This document shows positions 1 through 6,310 of a DNA stretch of 8,230 nt, piece by piece. Numbering within the stretch: the first letter of the stretch is position 1; the number at the start of each line of letters is the position of its first letter. The position numbers and the translations under genes are program-made. The stretch lies in the NCBI GenBank assembly GCA_013361595.1, contig JABFXT010000166.1, positions 1 to 8,230 on the forward strand, in the 5' to 3' direction. This stretch comes from Nocardia sp. (GTDB taxonomy: Bacteria > Actinomycetota > Actinomycetes > Mycobacteriales > Mycobacteriaceae). The notes under the pieces are model-generated. The model ran no database searches, was not told the origin of the DNA, and saw only the letters and a list, made by a program, of their open reading frames with translations.

Positions 1-817
1 GGCCGGCCGCCACATCCTCGAGCATGACCTGGGCCTCGTGCATGGTGGGCCGGATCGCGACCTCGGTCGCGAGCAGCCGCATCAGCACCGGCCCCAGCGC
101 GCCCGCTCCGGCGGGCGGTTCGACCTGCCCGCCGGCCACCGCGTGCAGTACCGCCAGCGGATTGTCGCCGTCGCCGAAGGGCGGACGGCCGGTATGCGCG
201 TGGTACAGGGTGGATCCCAGCGCGAACACATCGGAAGCGGGTATGGGCTGCTCACCCCGGGCCACCTCGGGGGCGAGGTAGGCCGGGGTCCCCGCCAGGA
301 ACCCCGTGGCCGTGACGGTCACATCACCGGTGGCCCGGGAGATACCGAAGTCGGTGATCTTCACCGTACCGTCGTCGCCCACCAGCAGATTCGCCGGTTT
401 CACATCGCGGTGCACGATACCGGCGTCGTGTGCGGCGGCGAGTGCGGCCGCCGCCTGGGCACCGAGGGCGGCGACCTCCAGCGGCCCCATGGTGCCGTCC
501 AGGCTCAACCGGCTCGCCAGACTGGGCGCGTTCATGTATTCCATGACCAGCCACGGCTGGCCGTCCTCGTCGGCGACGTCGAACACCGAGATCGCGTTGG
601 GGTGGTGCAGACGGGCGGCGATACGCCCTTCGCGCAGCGCCCGTTTCCGCGCCTCCGCGGTCTGCTGTTCGGTGAGGTTGGGTCCGAGCAGCACCTGTTT
701 GACCGCGACGGTGCGCTGAAGCCGGATATCGAGTGCCCGCCACACCACACCCATGGCGCCGGTGCCGATGGGATCCGTGAGCCGATACCGTCCGGCGATC
801 AGCCGATCCTTGGTCAT
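1..817 (-). CDS. Serine/threonine protein kinase, PknB type (partial, C-terminus beyond left edge)
   Basis: This gene encodes a Hanks-type kinase that phosphorylates Ser/Thr on proteins. The 272 visible residues hold essentially the whole catalytic domain: glycine-rich loop GTGAMGVVW (18-26), ATP-anchoring Lys40 in VAVKQV, probable helix-C Glu63, HRDVKPAN (136-143) with catalytic Asp138, DFG (156-158), APE (182-184) and the subdomain IX motif SDVFALG (195-201). In the activation segment, Thr167 and Thr169 (VTVTA) line up with the autophosphorylated pair of M. tuberculosis PknB (VTQTA). No stop occurs before the edge, so any juxtamembrane, transmembrane or sensor part lies outside the window. 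The start is ATG at 817, with a purine-rich AAGGGG at 829-834, 11 nt upstream, and the kinase domain begins about ten residues in. Nothing in the domain looks inactivated. Which Pkn it matches and its substrates cannot be told from here. Confidence 0.95.
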   Translation of the reverse strand, partial: MTKDRLIAGRYRLTDPIGTGAMGVVWRALDIRLQRTVAVKQVLLGPNLTEQQTAEARKRALREGRIAARLHHPNAISVFDVADEDGQPWLVMEYMNAPSLASRLSLDGTMGPLEVAALGAQAAAALAAAHDAGIVHRDVKPANLLVGDDGTVKITDFGISRATGDVTVTATGFLAGTPAYLAPEVARGEQPIPASDVFALGSTLYHAHTGRPPFGDGDNPLAVLHAVAGGQVEPPAGAGALGPVLMRLLATEVAIRPTMHEAQVMLEDVAAG

Positions 818-828
818 CTCTGTCGTGG

Positions 829-834
829 CCCCTT
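829..834 (-). promoter_or_regulatory. Ribosome binding site of the kinase gene
   Basis: AAGGGG on the minus strand lies 11 nt before the ATG at 817. The spacing is on the long side, but it is the only purine-rich stretch near this start, and the kinase domain fixes the start closely. Confidence 0.45.
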
Positions 835-917
835 CTGTTCGCCGCCGAGTCTTCCAGCACTCCGCGCGTCACAGGCGGCTGCCTACGGCTCCGCTCCGGC
901 ACGGCACGGCCGAACTA

Positions 918-935
918 CCCGACAACATTGTCGGG
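918..935. promoter_or_regulatory. 18-bp palindrome upstream of the kinase gene (candidate operator)
   Basis: CCCGACAA and TTGTCGGG form perfect 8-bp arms around a 2-bp centre (CA). It lies about 100 bp before the kinase ATG, where a dimeric repressor or activator site would be expected. The same bases partly overlap a second short symmetric element, TGTCGGGACA at 929-938. With so short a centre it is a poor RNA hairpin, which favours a DNA-binding site. The binding protein is unknown. Confidence 0.5.
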
Positions 936-948
936 ACACCTGATTCGG

Positions 949-974
949 CCGGGAACCTCAGCGGAAATTCCCGG
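949..974. repeat. Inverted repeat, 7-bp arms
   Basis: CCGGGAA (949-955) and TTCCCGG (968-974) are perfect arms around a 12-bp spacer. It lies 13 bp from the 18-bp palindrome on the side away from the kinase. It could be a second protein site or a weak hairpin in a read-through transcript of metH; no T-run follows on either strand. Confidence 0.4.
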
Positions 975-1014
975 AAAGCCTACGCTCCGGCACCTGGAAG
1001 CCGCGCGGGCAGTA

Positions 1015-1040
1015 GGGGTTTACCGATCCCGCCGAACCCC
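1015..1040 (-). terminator. Weak hairpin downstream of metH (possible terminator)
   Basis: GGGGTT and AACCCC form 6-bp arms around 14 nt, about 95 nt past the metH stop. No U-tract follows, so this is at best a non-canonical terminator of the kind described in high-GC actinobacteria. It may be chance. Confidence 0.2.
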
Positions 1041-1134
1041 GCTCACCTGCATTTTTCGTTTCCGGGGCCAGGACGGATCGGCCGGATACACCCATGAGTG
1101 ACGACAATCACACACCCGGAAGGTTTACCCGGAC

Positions 1135-4100
1135 TCAGGCATTGAAGTACTTCGCCTCCGGATGCAGCAGGACGAACGCGTCGGTGGACTGCTCGGGGTG
1201 CAGCTGGAGTTCCTCCGACAGGGTCACCCCGAGCCGCGCGGCGTCGAGCAGATCCACCAGCTTGGCTCGATCCTCCAGATCCGGGCAGGCGCCGTAACCG
1301 AACGAATAGCGCGCACCGCGATACCCGAGTTTGAAGTACTCGGCGACCTCGGTGGGATCGGTTTCGGCGATCGCATGACCGTCGAGCGTGAGCTCCTCCC
1401 GGATACGCCGGTGCCAGTATTCGGCGAGCGCCTCGGTGAGCTGGACGCCGATACCGTGCACCTCCAGGTAATCCCGATAGTTGTCGGCGGCGAAGAGTTC
1501 GTTTGCGAAGTCCGCGATCGGCTGCCCCATGGTGACCAGTTGGAAGGGCAGGACATCCACCTGCCCGGTCTCGCGGGCGTACTCGCGTGACCGGATGAAG
1601 TCGGCGATACAGAGAAACCGGTCGCGTTGCTGCCGCGGGAAGGTGAAGCGGTACCGCTGCGGCGCATCGGGTTCCGGCTCGGTGAGCACCACGACATCGT
1701 CACCTTCGGAGACGGCCGGGAAATATCCGTACACCACCGCGGCGTGCTGCAACACTCCCTGCGTGCTGAGCTCGTCCAGCCAGGCCCGCAGCCGCGGCCG
1801 GCCGTCGGACTCCACCAGTTCCTCGTAACTGGGCCCGTCGCCGCCCCGCTGGCCGCGCAGCCCCCACTGCCCCAGGAACAGCGCCCGTTCGTCCAACAGC
1901 CCGGAGTACTCGTGCACCGGCAGGCCCTTGATCACCCGGGTCCCCCAGAACGGCGGCACCGGCACCGGCACATCGGCGGCGACATCCGAGCGGGCGGGTA
2001 CCTCGATCGGGGTCTCGGTCGCCCGGCGCTGTTCGGCGATCCGGCGGGAACGCTCGTGGCGCGCCTTGCGTTCGGCTGCCTTCTTCCGTTCGGCGACGGC
2101 CGCCGGACTGTCGGGGTCGGGACCGCCGCCGCGTTTACGCGACATGATCTCGTCCATCAGGCGCAGGCCCTCGAAAGCGTCGCGCGCATAGTGCACATCG
2201 CCCTCGTAGACGTCGGTGAGATCGTTCTCCACATAGGAGCGGGTCAGCGCGGCACCACCGAGCAGCACCGGGAACTGGTCGGCCACGCCACGGGAGTTGA
2301 GCTCCTCCAGGTTCTCCTTCATCACCACGGTGGATTTCACCAGCAGCCCGGACATCCCGATCACATCGGCCTTCTTGTCCAGCGCGGCGTCGAGAATGGT
2401 GGCGATGGGCTGCTTGATACCGAGGTTCACCACCTCGTAGCCGTTGTTGGACAGGATGATGTCCACCAGGTTCTTCCCGATATCGTGCACATCGCCCTTG
2501 ACCGTGGCCAGGACGACGCGGCCCTTACCGCTGTCGTCGGTGGCCTCCATATGCGGTTCGAGATAAGCGACCGCCGTCTTCATGACCTCGGCCGACTGCA
2601 GGACGAACGGCAACTGCATCTGCCCGGATCCGAACAGCTCGCCGACGGTCTTCATCCCCGACAGCAGGGTTTCGTTGATGATCTTCAGCGGCGGCACTTC
2701 CCGCATCGCCTCGTCGAGATCGGCCTCCATACCGCCACGCTCGCCGTCGACGATGCGCCGCTCGAGCCGTTCGAACAGCGGCAGCGCCGCCAGTTCGTCG
2801 GCCCGGGAGGCGCGGGAATCGGCCGCGGAAACACCTTCGAAGAGCTGCATGAGTTTCTGCAGCGGGTCGTAGCCCTCCCGGCGGCGGTCGTAGACCAGGT
2901 CCAGGGCCGTCTCCCGGTGTTCGTCCGGGATCCGGCTCATCGGCAGGATCTTCGACGCGTGCACAATGGCGCTGTCCAGTCCGGCCTGCACGCATTCGTG
3001 CATGAACACCGAGTTCAGGACCTGCCGGGCGGCCGGGTTGAGACCGAACGAGATATTCGACAGGCCCAGCGTGGTCTGCACCTCGGGGTGACGGCGTTTG
3101 AGCTCCCGAATGGCTTCGACGGTCTCCAGGCCGTCGCGACGCGACTCCTCCTGCCCGGTACCCAGGGTGAAGGTGAGCGTATCGATCATGATGTCGCTCT
3201 CGTGCAGACCCCAGTTGCCGGTGATATCGGCGATGAGCCGCTCCGCGATGGCGACCTTGTGCTCGGCCGTCCGGGCCTGGCCCTCCTCGTCGATGGTCAG
3301 CGCGACCACCGCGGCGCCGTGTTCGGCGACCAGGGCCATGGTCTGCTGGAACCGCGAATCGGGGCCGTCGCCGTCCTCGTAGTTCACCGAGTTCACCGCG
3401 CAACGCCCGCCCAGATGTTCCAGGCCCGCGCGCAGCACCGGGGTCTCGGTGGAATCGAGCATGATCGGCAGCGTGGACGCGGTCGCCAGCCGGGCGGCCA
3501 GCTCCGACATATCGGCGCTGCCGTCGCGGCCGACGTAGTCGACGCAGAGATCGAGCATATGGGCGCCGTCGCGGGTCTGATCCTTCGCGATGTCCAGGCA
3601 TTTCGCCCAGTCCTGGGCGAGCATGGCCTCGCGGAACGCCTTGGAACCGTTGGCATTGGTGCGTTCGCCGATCATCAGCACACTCGCGTCCTGCTGGAAC
3701 GGCACCGCGGTGTACATGCTCGAGATACTGGGCTCGGGTTCGGGCGAACGGCGCTGCCCGACGGGCGCCAGGCCGCTTTCGACGTCCCGGACCGCTTCGG
3801 CCACCTGCCGGATATGTTCCGGAGTGGTGCCGCAGCAGCCGCCCACCAGGGCCAGACCGTAATCGGCGACGAAACCGCGCAGGGCCGCGGCCAGCTCCTC
3901 CGGGGTCAGCGGGTATTCGGCGCCGTTCGCACCGAGGACCGGCAGCCCCGCGTTCGGCATCACCGATACCGGGATACGGGCGTGCTGGGACAGGTACCGC
4001 AGATGCTCGCTCATCTCGTCCGGGCCGGTCGCGCAATTGAGGCCGATCAGATCGATCCCCAGCGGTTCGAGCGCGGTGAGCGCGGCGCCGATCTCGCTGC

Positions 4101-4731
4101 CCACCAGCATGGTGCCGGTGGTTTCCACGGTGACGTGGGTGATGATCGGGATCCGGCGGCCGGCCCGTTCCATCGCCCGATGGGTCCCGGTGATGGCGGC
4201 CTTGACCTGGAGCAGGTCCTGACAGGTCTCGATCAGGACCGCGTCGGCGCCGCCGTCGAGCATGCCGAGCGCGGCCTCGGTGTAGGCATCACGCAGATCC
4301 GCGTAGGGCGCGTGGCCGAGGGTGGGGAGTTTGGTACCCGGGCCCATCGAGCCGAGTACATAGCGCGGCACCCCGTCGGGGCCCGGACCCATTTCGTCGG
4401 CGACCTCACGAGCCAGCCGGGTGCCCTTCTCGGAGAGATCCCGGATCCGATCGGCGATCCCGTAGTCGCCCAGGTTCGGCAGATTGCAGCCGAAGGTGTT
4501 GGTCTCCACGGCGTCGGCGCCGGCTTCGAAATAGGAGCGATGGATATGCCGCAGCACCTCGGGGCGGGTGTCGTTGAGGATCTCGTTGCAGCCCTCCAGC
4601 CCGCGGAAATCGTCGAGCGTGAGGTCCACGGCCTGCAGCATCGTGCCCATCGCACCGTCACCGATCACGACACGCCTGGTGAGAGTGTCGAGCAAGGTGG
4701 TATCGAACTCGGCGGAGCGGGAGGCAGACAT
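1135..4731 (-). CDS. metH: Cobalamin-dependent methionine synthase
   Basis: MetH moves a methyl group from 5-methyltetrahydrofolate through protein-bound cobalamin to homocysteine, giving methionine and tetrahydrofolate in the cytoplasm. From ATG at 4731 it has 1198 residues, close to the roughly 1190-1230 usual for the family. Modules in order: homocysteine barrel (about 12-320) with zinc ligands Cys233 (GLNCATGP) and Cys299/Cys300 (GGCCGTTP); folate barrel (about 350-610, starting MIGERTNANGS); cobalamin cap and Rossmann domain (about 640-860) with DVHDIG, where His749 is the lower cobalt ligand; a charged linker (about 865-925) rich in Lys, Arg and Glu; and the AdoMet reactivation domain (about 926-1198) with RYSFGYGACPD at 1141-1151. 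No key residue is missing. An in-frame GTG at 4761 with AGGGGG before it would add ten residues. I prefer the ATG because it lies exactly 7 nt after TAGGCT, copying the divergent PAC2 promoter, and because the shorter N-terminus fits homologues as I recall them. Confidence 0.97.
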   Translation of the reverse strand: MSASRSAEFDTTLLDTLTRRVVIGDGAMGTMLQAVDLTLDDFRGLEGCNEILNDTRPEVLRHIHRSYFEAGADAVETNTFGCNLPNLGDYGIADRIRDLSEKGTRLAREVADEMGPGPDGVPRYVLGSMGPGTKLPTLGHAPYADLRDAYTEAALGMLDGGADAVLIETCQDLLQVKAAITGTHRAMERAGRRIPIITHVTVETTGTMLVGSEIGAALTALEPLGIDLIGLNCATGPDEMSEHLRYLSQHARIPVSVMPNAGLPVLGANGAEYPLTPEELAAALRGFVADYGLALVGGCCGTTPEHIRQVAEAVRDVESGLAPVGQRRSPEPEPSISSMYTAVPFQQDASVLMIGERTNANGSKAFREAMLAQDWAKCLDIAKDQTRDGAHMLDLCVDYVGRDGSADMSELAARLATASTLPIMLDSTETPVLRAGLEHLGGRCAVNSVNYEDGDGPDSRFQQTMALVAEHGAAVVALTIDEEGQARTAEHKVAIAERLIADITGNWGLHESDIMIDTLTFTLGTGQEESRRDGLETVEAIRELKRRHPEVQTTLGLSNISFGLNPAARQVLNSVFMHECVQAGLDSAIVHASKILPMSRIPDEHRETALDLVYDRRREGYDPLQKLMQLFEGVSAADSRASRADELAALPLFERLERRIVDGERGGMEADLDEAMREVPPLKIINETLLSGMKTVGELFGSGQMQLPFVLQSAEVMKTAVAYLEPHMEATDDSGKGRVVLATVKGDVHDIGKNLVDIILSNNGYEVVNLGIKQPIATILDAALDKKADVIGMSGLLVKSTVVMKENLEELNSRGVADQFPVLLGGAALTRSYVENDLTDVYEGDVHYARDAFEGLRLMDEIMSRKRGGGPDPDSPAAVAERKKAAERKARHERSRRIAEQRRATETPIEVPARSDVAADVPVPVPPFWGTRVIKGLPVHEYSGLLDERALFLGQWGLRGQRGGDGPSYEELVESDGRPRLRAWLDELSTQGVLQHAAVVYGYFPAVSEGDDVVVLTEPEPDAPQRYRFTFPRQQRDRFLCIADFIRSREYARETGQVDVLPFQLVTMGQPIADFANELFAADNYRDYLEVHGIGVQLTEALAEYWHRRIREELTLDGHAIAETDPTEVAEYFKLGYRGARYSFGYGACPDLEDRAKLVDLLDAARLGVTLSEELQLHPEQSTDAFVLLHPEAKYFNA

Positions 4732-4738
4732 GGATTCC

Positions 4739-4744
4739 AGCCTA
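4739..4744 (-). promoter_or_regulatory. -10 element of metH, apparently leaderless
   Basis: TAGGCT matches the actinobacterial TANNNT -10 pattern. Seven bases (GGAATCC) separate it from the ATG at 4731, so transcription would start at or next to the start codon. No Shine-Dalgarno sits at a useful distance from this ATG, which fits. The -35 region is weak (GGGACA at a 19-bp spacing is the best candidate). If the upstream GTG were the true start, this element would fall inside the coding region. Confidence 0.6.
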
Positions 4745-4860
4745 GTGTGCACCTCCGTCACGGTGTCCCCCTACTTCCCGCCCTGTGCGGGCGGCCACAC
4801 ACGACGGGGTGCGACAGGCGCGGCGGAACCGATACTGCGCGCCGGTAGCGGCCCGCACCG

Positions 4861-4866
4861 TAGGCT
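4861..4866 (+). promoter_or_regulatory. -10 element of the PAC2 gene, apparently leaderless
   Basis: TAGGCT lies seven bases (GGCAGGG) before the GTG at 4874. It is the identical hexamer at the identical distance as at metH on the other strand. The GGCAGGG between them is too close to the start to work as a normal Shine-Dalgarno site. There is no clear -35 box. Confidence 0.6.
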
Positions 4867-4873
4867 GGCAGGG

Positions 4874-5761
4874 GTGAGCTCGAGTGAATCCCCGGTGGAT
4901 CGGGAACTACCCGCCCTGCGCGACCCGGTGCTCGTTGCGGCCTTCGAGGGCTGGAACGACGCTGGTGACGCCGCCAGCGGCGCGGTGGAGCATCTGGAGT
5001 TGATCTGGGATGCGCGGCCGCTGGCCGAACTCGATTCCGAGGACTATTACGACTACCAGGTGAACCGGCCGATGGTCCGGCAGGTGGAGGGTGTCACCCG
5101 GGAGATCGTCTGGCCGGCGACGGTGCTGTCGGTGTGCTCCCCGCCGGGGAGTGATCGCGACGTGGTGCTGCTGCGTGGTATCGAACCCAATATGCGCTGG
5201 CGGCGCTTCTGCGCGGATCTGCTGGAGTTCATCGATCAGCTCGGCGTGCAGACCGTGGTGATCCTGGGCGCGCTGCTGGCCGATACCCCGCACACCCGCC
5301 CGGTCCCGGTGACCGGTTCCGCCTACAGCAAAGAGGCCGCCGAGCAGTTCAACCTGGAGCAGACCCGCTACGAGGGGCCCACCGGGATCACCGGCGTGCT
5401 CCAGGATCAGTGCGTGAAGGCCGGGGTACCGGCGGTATCGTTCTGGGCCGCGGTGCCGCACTACGTCTCGCAACCGCCGAATCCGAAGGCGACGATCGCG
5501 CTCCTGCACCGGGTCGAGGATGTGCTCGATATCGAGGTGCCGCTGCGCGAACTGCCGCAGCAGGCCGAGGAGTGGGAGTCGACGGTGAACGAGATGACCG
5601 TCGCCGACGACGAGATCGCCGAATACGTGCGTTCGCTGGAGGAGCGCGGCGATGCCGCGATCGATGTGAACGAGGCGATGGCCAAGATCGACGGCGACGC
5701 CCTCGCCGCCGAATTCGAGAAGTACCTGCGCAGACGGGGACCCGGCGGCTTCGGGCGCTGA
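4874..5761 (+). CDS. PAC2-family protein (proteasome assembly chaperone-like fold)
   Basis: This 295-residue protein belongs to the PAC2 family, named after a eukaryotic proteasome assembly chaperone; the bacterial members have no settled function. Family-typical stretches are AAFEGWNDAGDAAS near the N-terminus (22-35), VVLLRGIEPNMRW (97-109), GALLADTPHTRPVPVTG (132-148), YEGPTGITGVL (166-176) and SFWAAVPHYV (189-198). The last 70 or so residues are acidic and likely helical, with a basic, glycine-rich tail. No signal peptide or membrane segment is seen, so it should be cytosolic. The GTG start is set by the -10 element 7 nt upstream and because the family's N-terminus starts a few residues later. 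It diverges from metH, as Rv2125 does from metH (Rv2124c) in M. tuberculosis by my recollection. That conserved pairing hints at shared control but does not show a shared role. Confidence 0.92.
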   Translation: MSSSESPVDRELPALRDPVLVAAFEGWNDAGDAASGAVEHLELIWDARPLAELDSEDYYDYQVNRPMVRQVEGVTREIVWPATVLSVCSPPGSDRDVVLLRGIEPNMRWRRFCADLLEFIDQLGVQTVVILGALLADTPHTRPVPVTGSAYSKEAAEQFNLEQTRYEGPTGITGVLQDQCVKAGVPAVSFWAAVPHYVSQPPNPKATIALLHRVEDVLDIEVPLRELPQQAEEWESTVNEMTVADDEIAEYVRSLEERGDAAIDVNEAMAKIDGDALAAEFEKYLRRRGPGGFGR

Positions 5762-5791
5762 GGGGGTACGCCGGGCCGCCGGGTCCTCGGT
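5762..5791. other. Short convergent gap after the PAC2 gene
   Basis: Only 30 bp separate the stops of two convergent genes. It is very GC-rich, with CCGG repeats able to form a small hairpin, but no convincing terminator or T-run is seen, so transcripts may overlap. Confidence 0.4.
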
Positions 5792-6097
5792 TCAGCCGGC
5801 CACCGACCAGATGCGGGCGGCGGCATCACTGGCCAGTTTCGCGATGAGCAGTTCGCGTGGAATCGTCTGGCCGGTGAGGTGATCGAGCGAGGGAACGACC
5901 ACATGGTGGGCGTCCGCCCGCTGGAGTTCCCGGGTCAGTTCCGCGAATGCCGTCCCGTCACCGGGGCGGGATTCATGGAAGGTAGCAGCGAAGCACAGGC
6001 CTCGGGCCTCGGCCAGCTCACGTAGCGCGGCCTCCATATCGTCACCGTCGCCCGCGGCCAGATCGTCGCGTAAATACCCGTATACCAACGCTTCCAC
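5792..6097 (-). CDS. Small protein with an inactive serine-recombinase (resolvase)-like fold
   Basis: This 101-residue protein resembles the N-terminal catalytic domain of resolvases. VYGYLR (5-10) matches the opening strand, normally GYxRVS; residues 20-42 match the helix and second strand (ARGL..ATFHE); and FAELTRELQRADAHHVVVPSLDHL (51-74, written here in two adjoining parts, FAELTRELQRAD and AHHVVVPSLDHL) matches the helix and strand that normally end in KLDRLGR. The catalytic set is gone: the Ser position is Asp12, and the usual Arg positions are Gly48, His73 and Gly76. No DNA-binding C-terminal domain follows. It is therefore unlikely to cut DNA and more likely binds a partner or acts in regulation. 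The GTG start at 6097 has a perfect AGGAGG five bases upstream; extending to ATG at 6232 would read through that site and a structured leader. It diverges from the helix-turn-helix regulator at 6311, a possible functional pair. Not a known named gene to me. Confidence 0.8.
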   Translation of the reverse strand: MEALVYGYLRDDLAAGDGDDMEAALRELAEARGLCFAATFHESRPGDGTAFAELTRELQRADAHHVVVPSLDHLTGQTIPRELLIAKLASDAAARIWSVAG

Positions 6098-6102
6098 CCG
6101 AA

Positions 6103-6108
6103 CCTCCT
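6103..6108 (-). promoter_or_regulatory. Strong Shine-Dalgarno that fixes the start of the small recombinase-like gene
   Basis: A perfect AGGAGG ends 5 nt before the GTG at 6097. It is the best ribosome site in the window. It rules against the longer in-frame reading from 6232 and shows that this gene has a leader, unlike several neighbours. Confidence 0.8.
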
Positions 6109-6114
6109 GAATCC

Positions 6115-6174
6115 TTCCCCACCGAGGGGCGGGGAACCATTTCCTGCTCCGGGATCTCCTCCCGCATTCGCGGG
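6115..6174 (-). promoter_or_regulatory. Two hairpins in the leader of the small gene
   Basis: On the minus-strand transcript the first hairpin pairs CCCGC and GCGGG (6161-6174) around a 4-nt loop. The second pairs TTCCCC and GGGGAA (6115-6136) around 10 nt and ends 6 nt before the AGGAGG. Part of the second stem can also pair internally (CCCC 6117-6120 with GGGG 6126-6129), so alternative folds are possible. This could modulate translation or simply reflect GC-rich sequence. Confidence 0.4.
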
Positions 6175-6184
6175 GGTGTTGCTT

Positions 6185-6205
6185 GAACCAGTACGCAGCC
6201 GGTTC
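6185..6205. repeat. Inverted repeat GAACC / GGTTC in the divergent region
   Basis: Perfect 5-bp arms (6185-6189 and 6201-6205) lie around 11 bp, with partly matching flanks. It sits about 90 bp from the small gene's start, where that gene's promoter may be, and on the plus strand TTGAAC (6183-6188) resembles a -35 box 17 bp before TATTCG. A protein site is possible. Confidence 0.3.
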
Positions 6206-6287
6206 TATTCGAGCATGACCGAACGCCCACAACGGCAGAAGAGGTCATGCGGGGGACATCTGGATGCCCTCTGCGGTCCACGGAAAG

Positions 6288-6304
6288 TTTGCTGGTGCAA
6301 TACT
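6288..6304 (+). promoter_or_regulatory. Promoter and overlapping small palindrome of the regulator gene
   Basis: AATACT (6299-6304) is a -10-like hexamer six bases before the GTG at 6311, and no Shine-Dalgarno is present, so the gene may be leaderless. TTGC and GCAA (6289-6292 and 6297-6300) form a small inverted repeat around TGGT that overlaps the hexamer; the flanks AGT and ACT extend it if one base is bulged. This is a sensible place for autorepression. A second TTGCT lies at 6179-6183 but is not a full copy. Confidence 0.4.
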
Positions 6305-6310
6305 GGCGAC

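Larger units (their letters stand above)
881..993. repeat. Imperfect short direct repeat flanking two inverted repeats
   Basis: GCCTAC followed by GCTCCGGCAC occurs twice. At 978-993 the two halves are adjacent; at 881-902 they are separated by six extra bases (GGCTCC), which look like a local duplication of the following sequence. The copies are offset by 97 bp and bracket the inverted repeats at 918-935 and 949-974. The second copy could be a diverged duplicate, or part of a dispersed intergenic repeat; only a genome search could tell. Confidence 0.45.
818..1134. other. Non-coding gap between kinase start and metH stop
   Basis: This 317-bp stretch holds the 5' region of the kinase and the 3' trailer of metH, both on the minus strand. 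No open frame in it carries recognisable domains or a convincing ribosome site; those that cross it are out of frame with the real genes. It contains an 18-bp palindrome, a second inverted repeat, a short direct repeat and a weak hairpin, each listed separately. The kinase promoter is presumably here, but no clear -35/-10 pair can be assigned. Confidence 0.7.
4732..4873. promoter_or_regulatory. Divergent metH / PAC2 promoter region
   Basis: These 142 bp separate two divergent genes and carry facing TAGGCT -10 elements about 116 bp apart. A GC-rich inverted repeat, CCGCCC (4778-4783) and GGGCGG (4789-4794) with a 5-nt loop, lies in the metH-proximal half and could be an operator. No cobalamin or S-adenosylmethionine riboswitch is recognisable; if both genes are leaderless, there is no 5' leader to hold one. 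Confidence 0.55.

Noticed and set aside
324..902. Minus-strand open frames overlapping the kinase in other frames
   Set aside because: They are Arg/Gly/Ala-rich shadows of the kinase; the true frame lacks a stop before the left edge and carries all kinase motifs.
753..1097. Plus-strand open frame across the kinase start and the gap
   Set aside because: Low-complexity Pro/Arg/Ser-rich product, overlaps the kinase start in antisense, no ribosome site and no domain.
1116..1131. CCCGG...CCCGG just after the metH stop as a terminator
   Set aside because: The two blocks are direct rather than inverted, apart from the self-complementary CCGG cores, and no T-run follows.
1627..4848. A 1073-codon open frame on the plus strand, antisense to metH
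   Set aside because: It mirrors metH in a high-GC gene, where stop codons are rare in the opposite frame. Its translation is rich in Gly, His, Arg and Gln with no recognisable domain, while the metH frame carries every expected motif.
4732..4873. Cobalamin or SAM riboswitch upstream of metH
   Set aside because: No B12-box-like core or other conserved riboswitch element is seen, and the -10 box is too close to the start codon to leave a leader.
5792..6097. Mobile element or integron, suggested by the recombinase-like protein
   Set aside because: The catalytic residues and DNA-binding domain are missing, and no terminal repeats, target duplications or other mobility genes are visible nearby.
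6098..6232. Longer N-terminus for the small recombinase-like protein (ATG 6232)
   Set aside because: It would translate across the AGGAGG site and both leader hairpins, and the resolvase-like fold begins right at the GTG at 6097.
6176..6310. Longer N-terminus for the helix-turn-helix regulator (GTG 6176 or ATG 6215)
   Set aside because: It would add a cysteine-rich stretch not typical of the family, and the GTG at 6311 gives the usual spacing to the conserved LWAVRMR.
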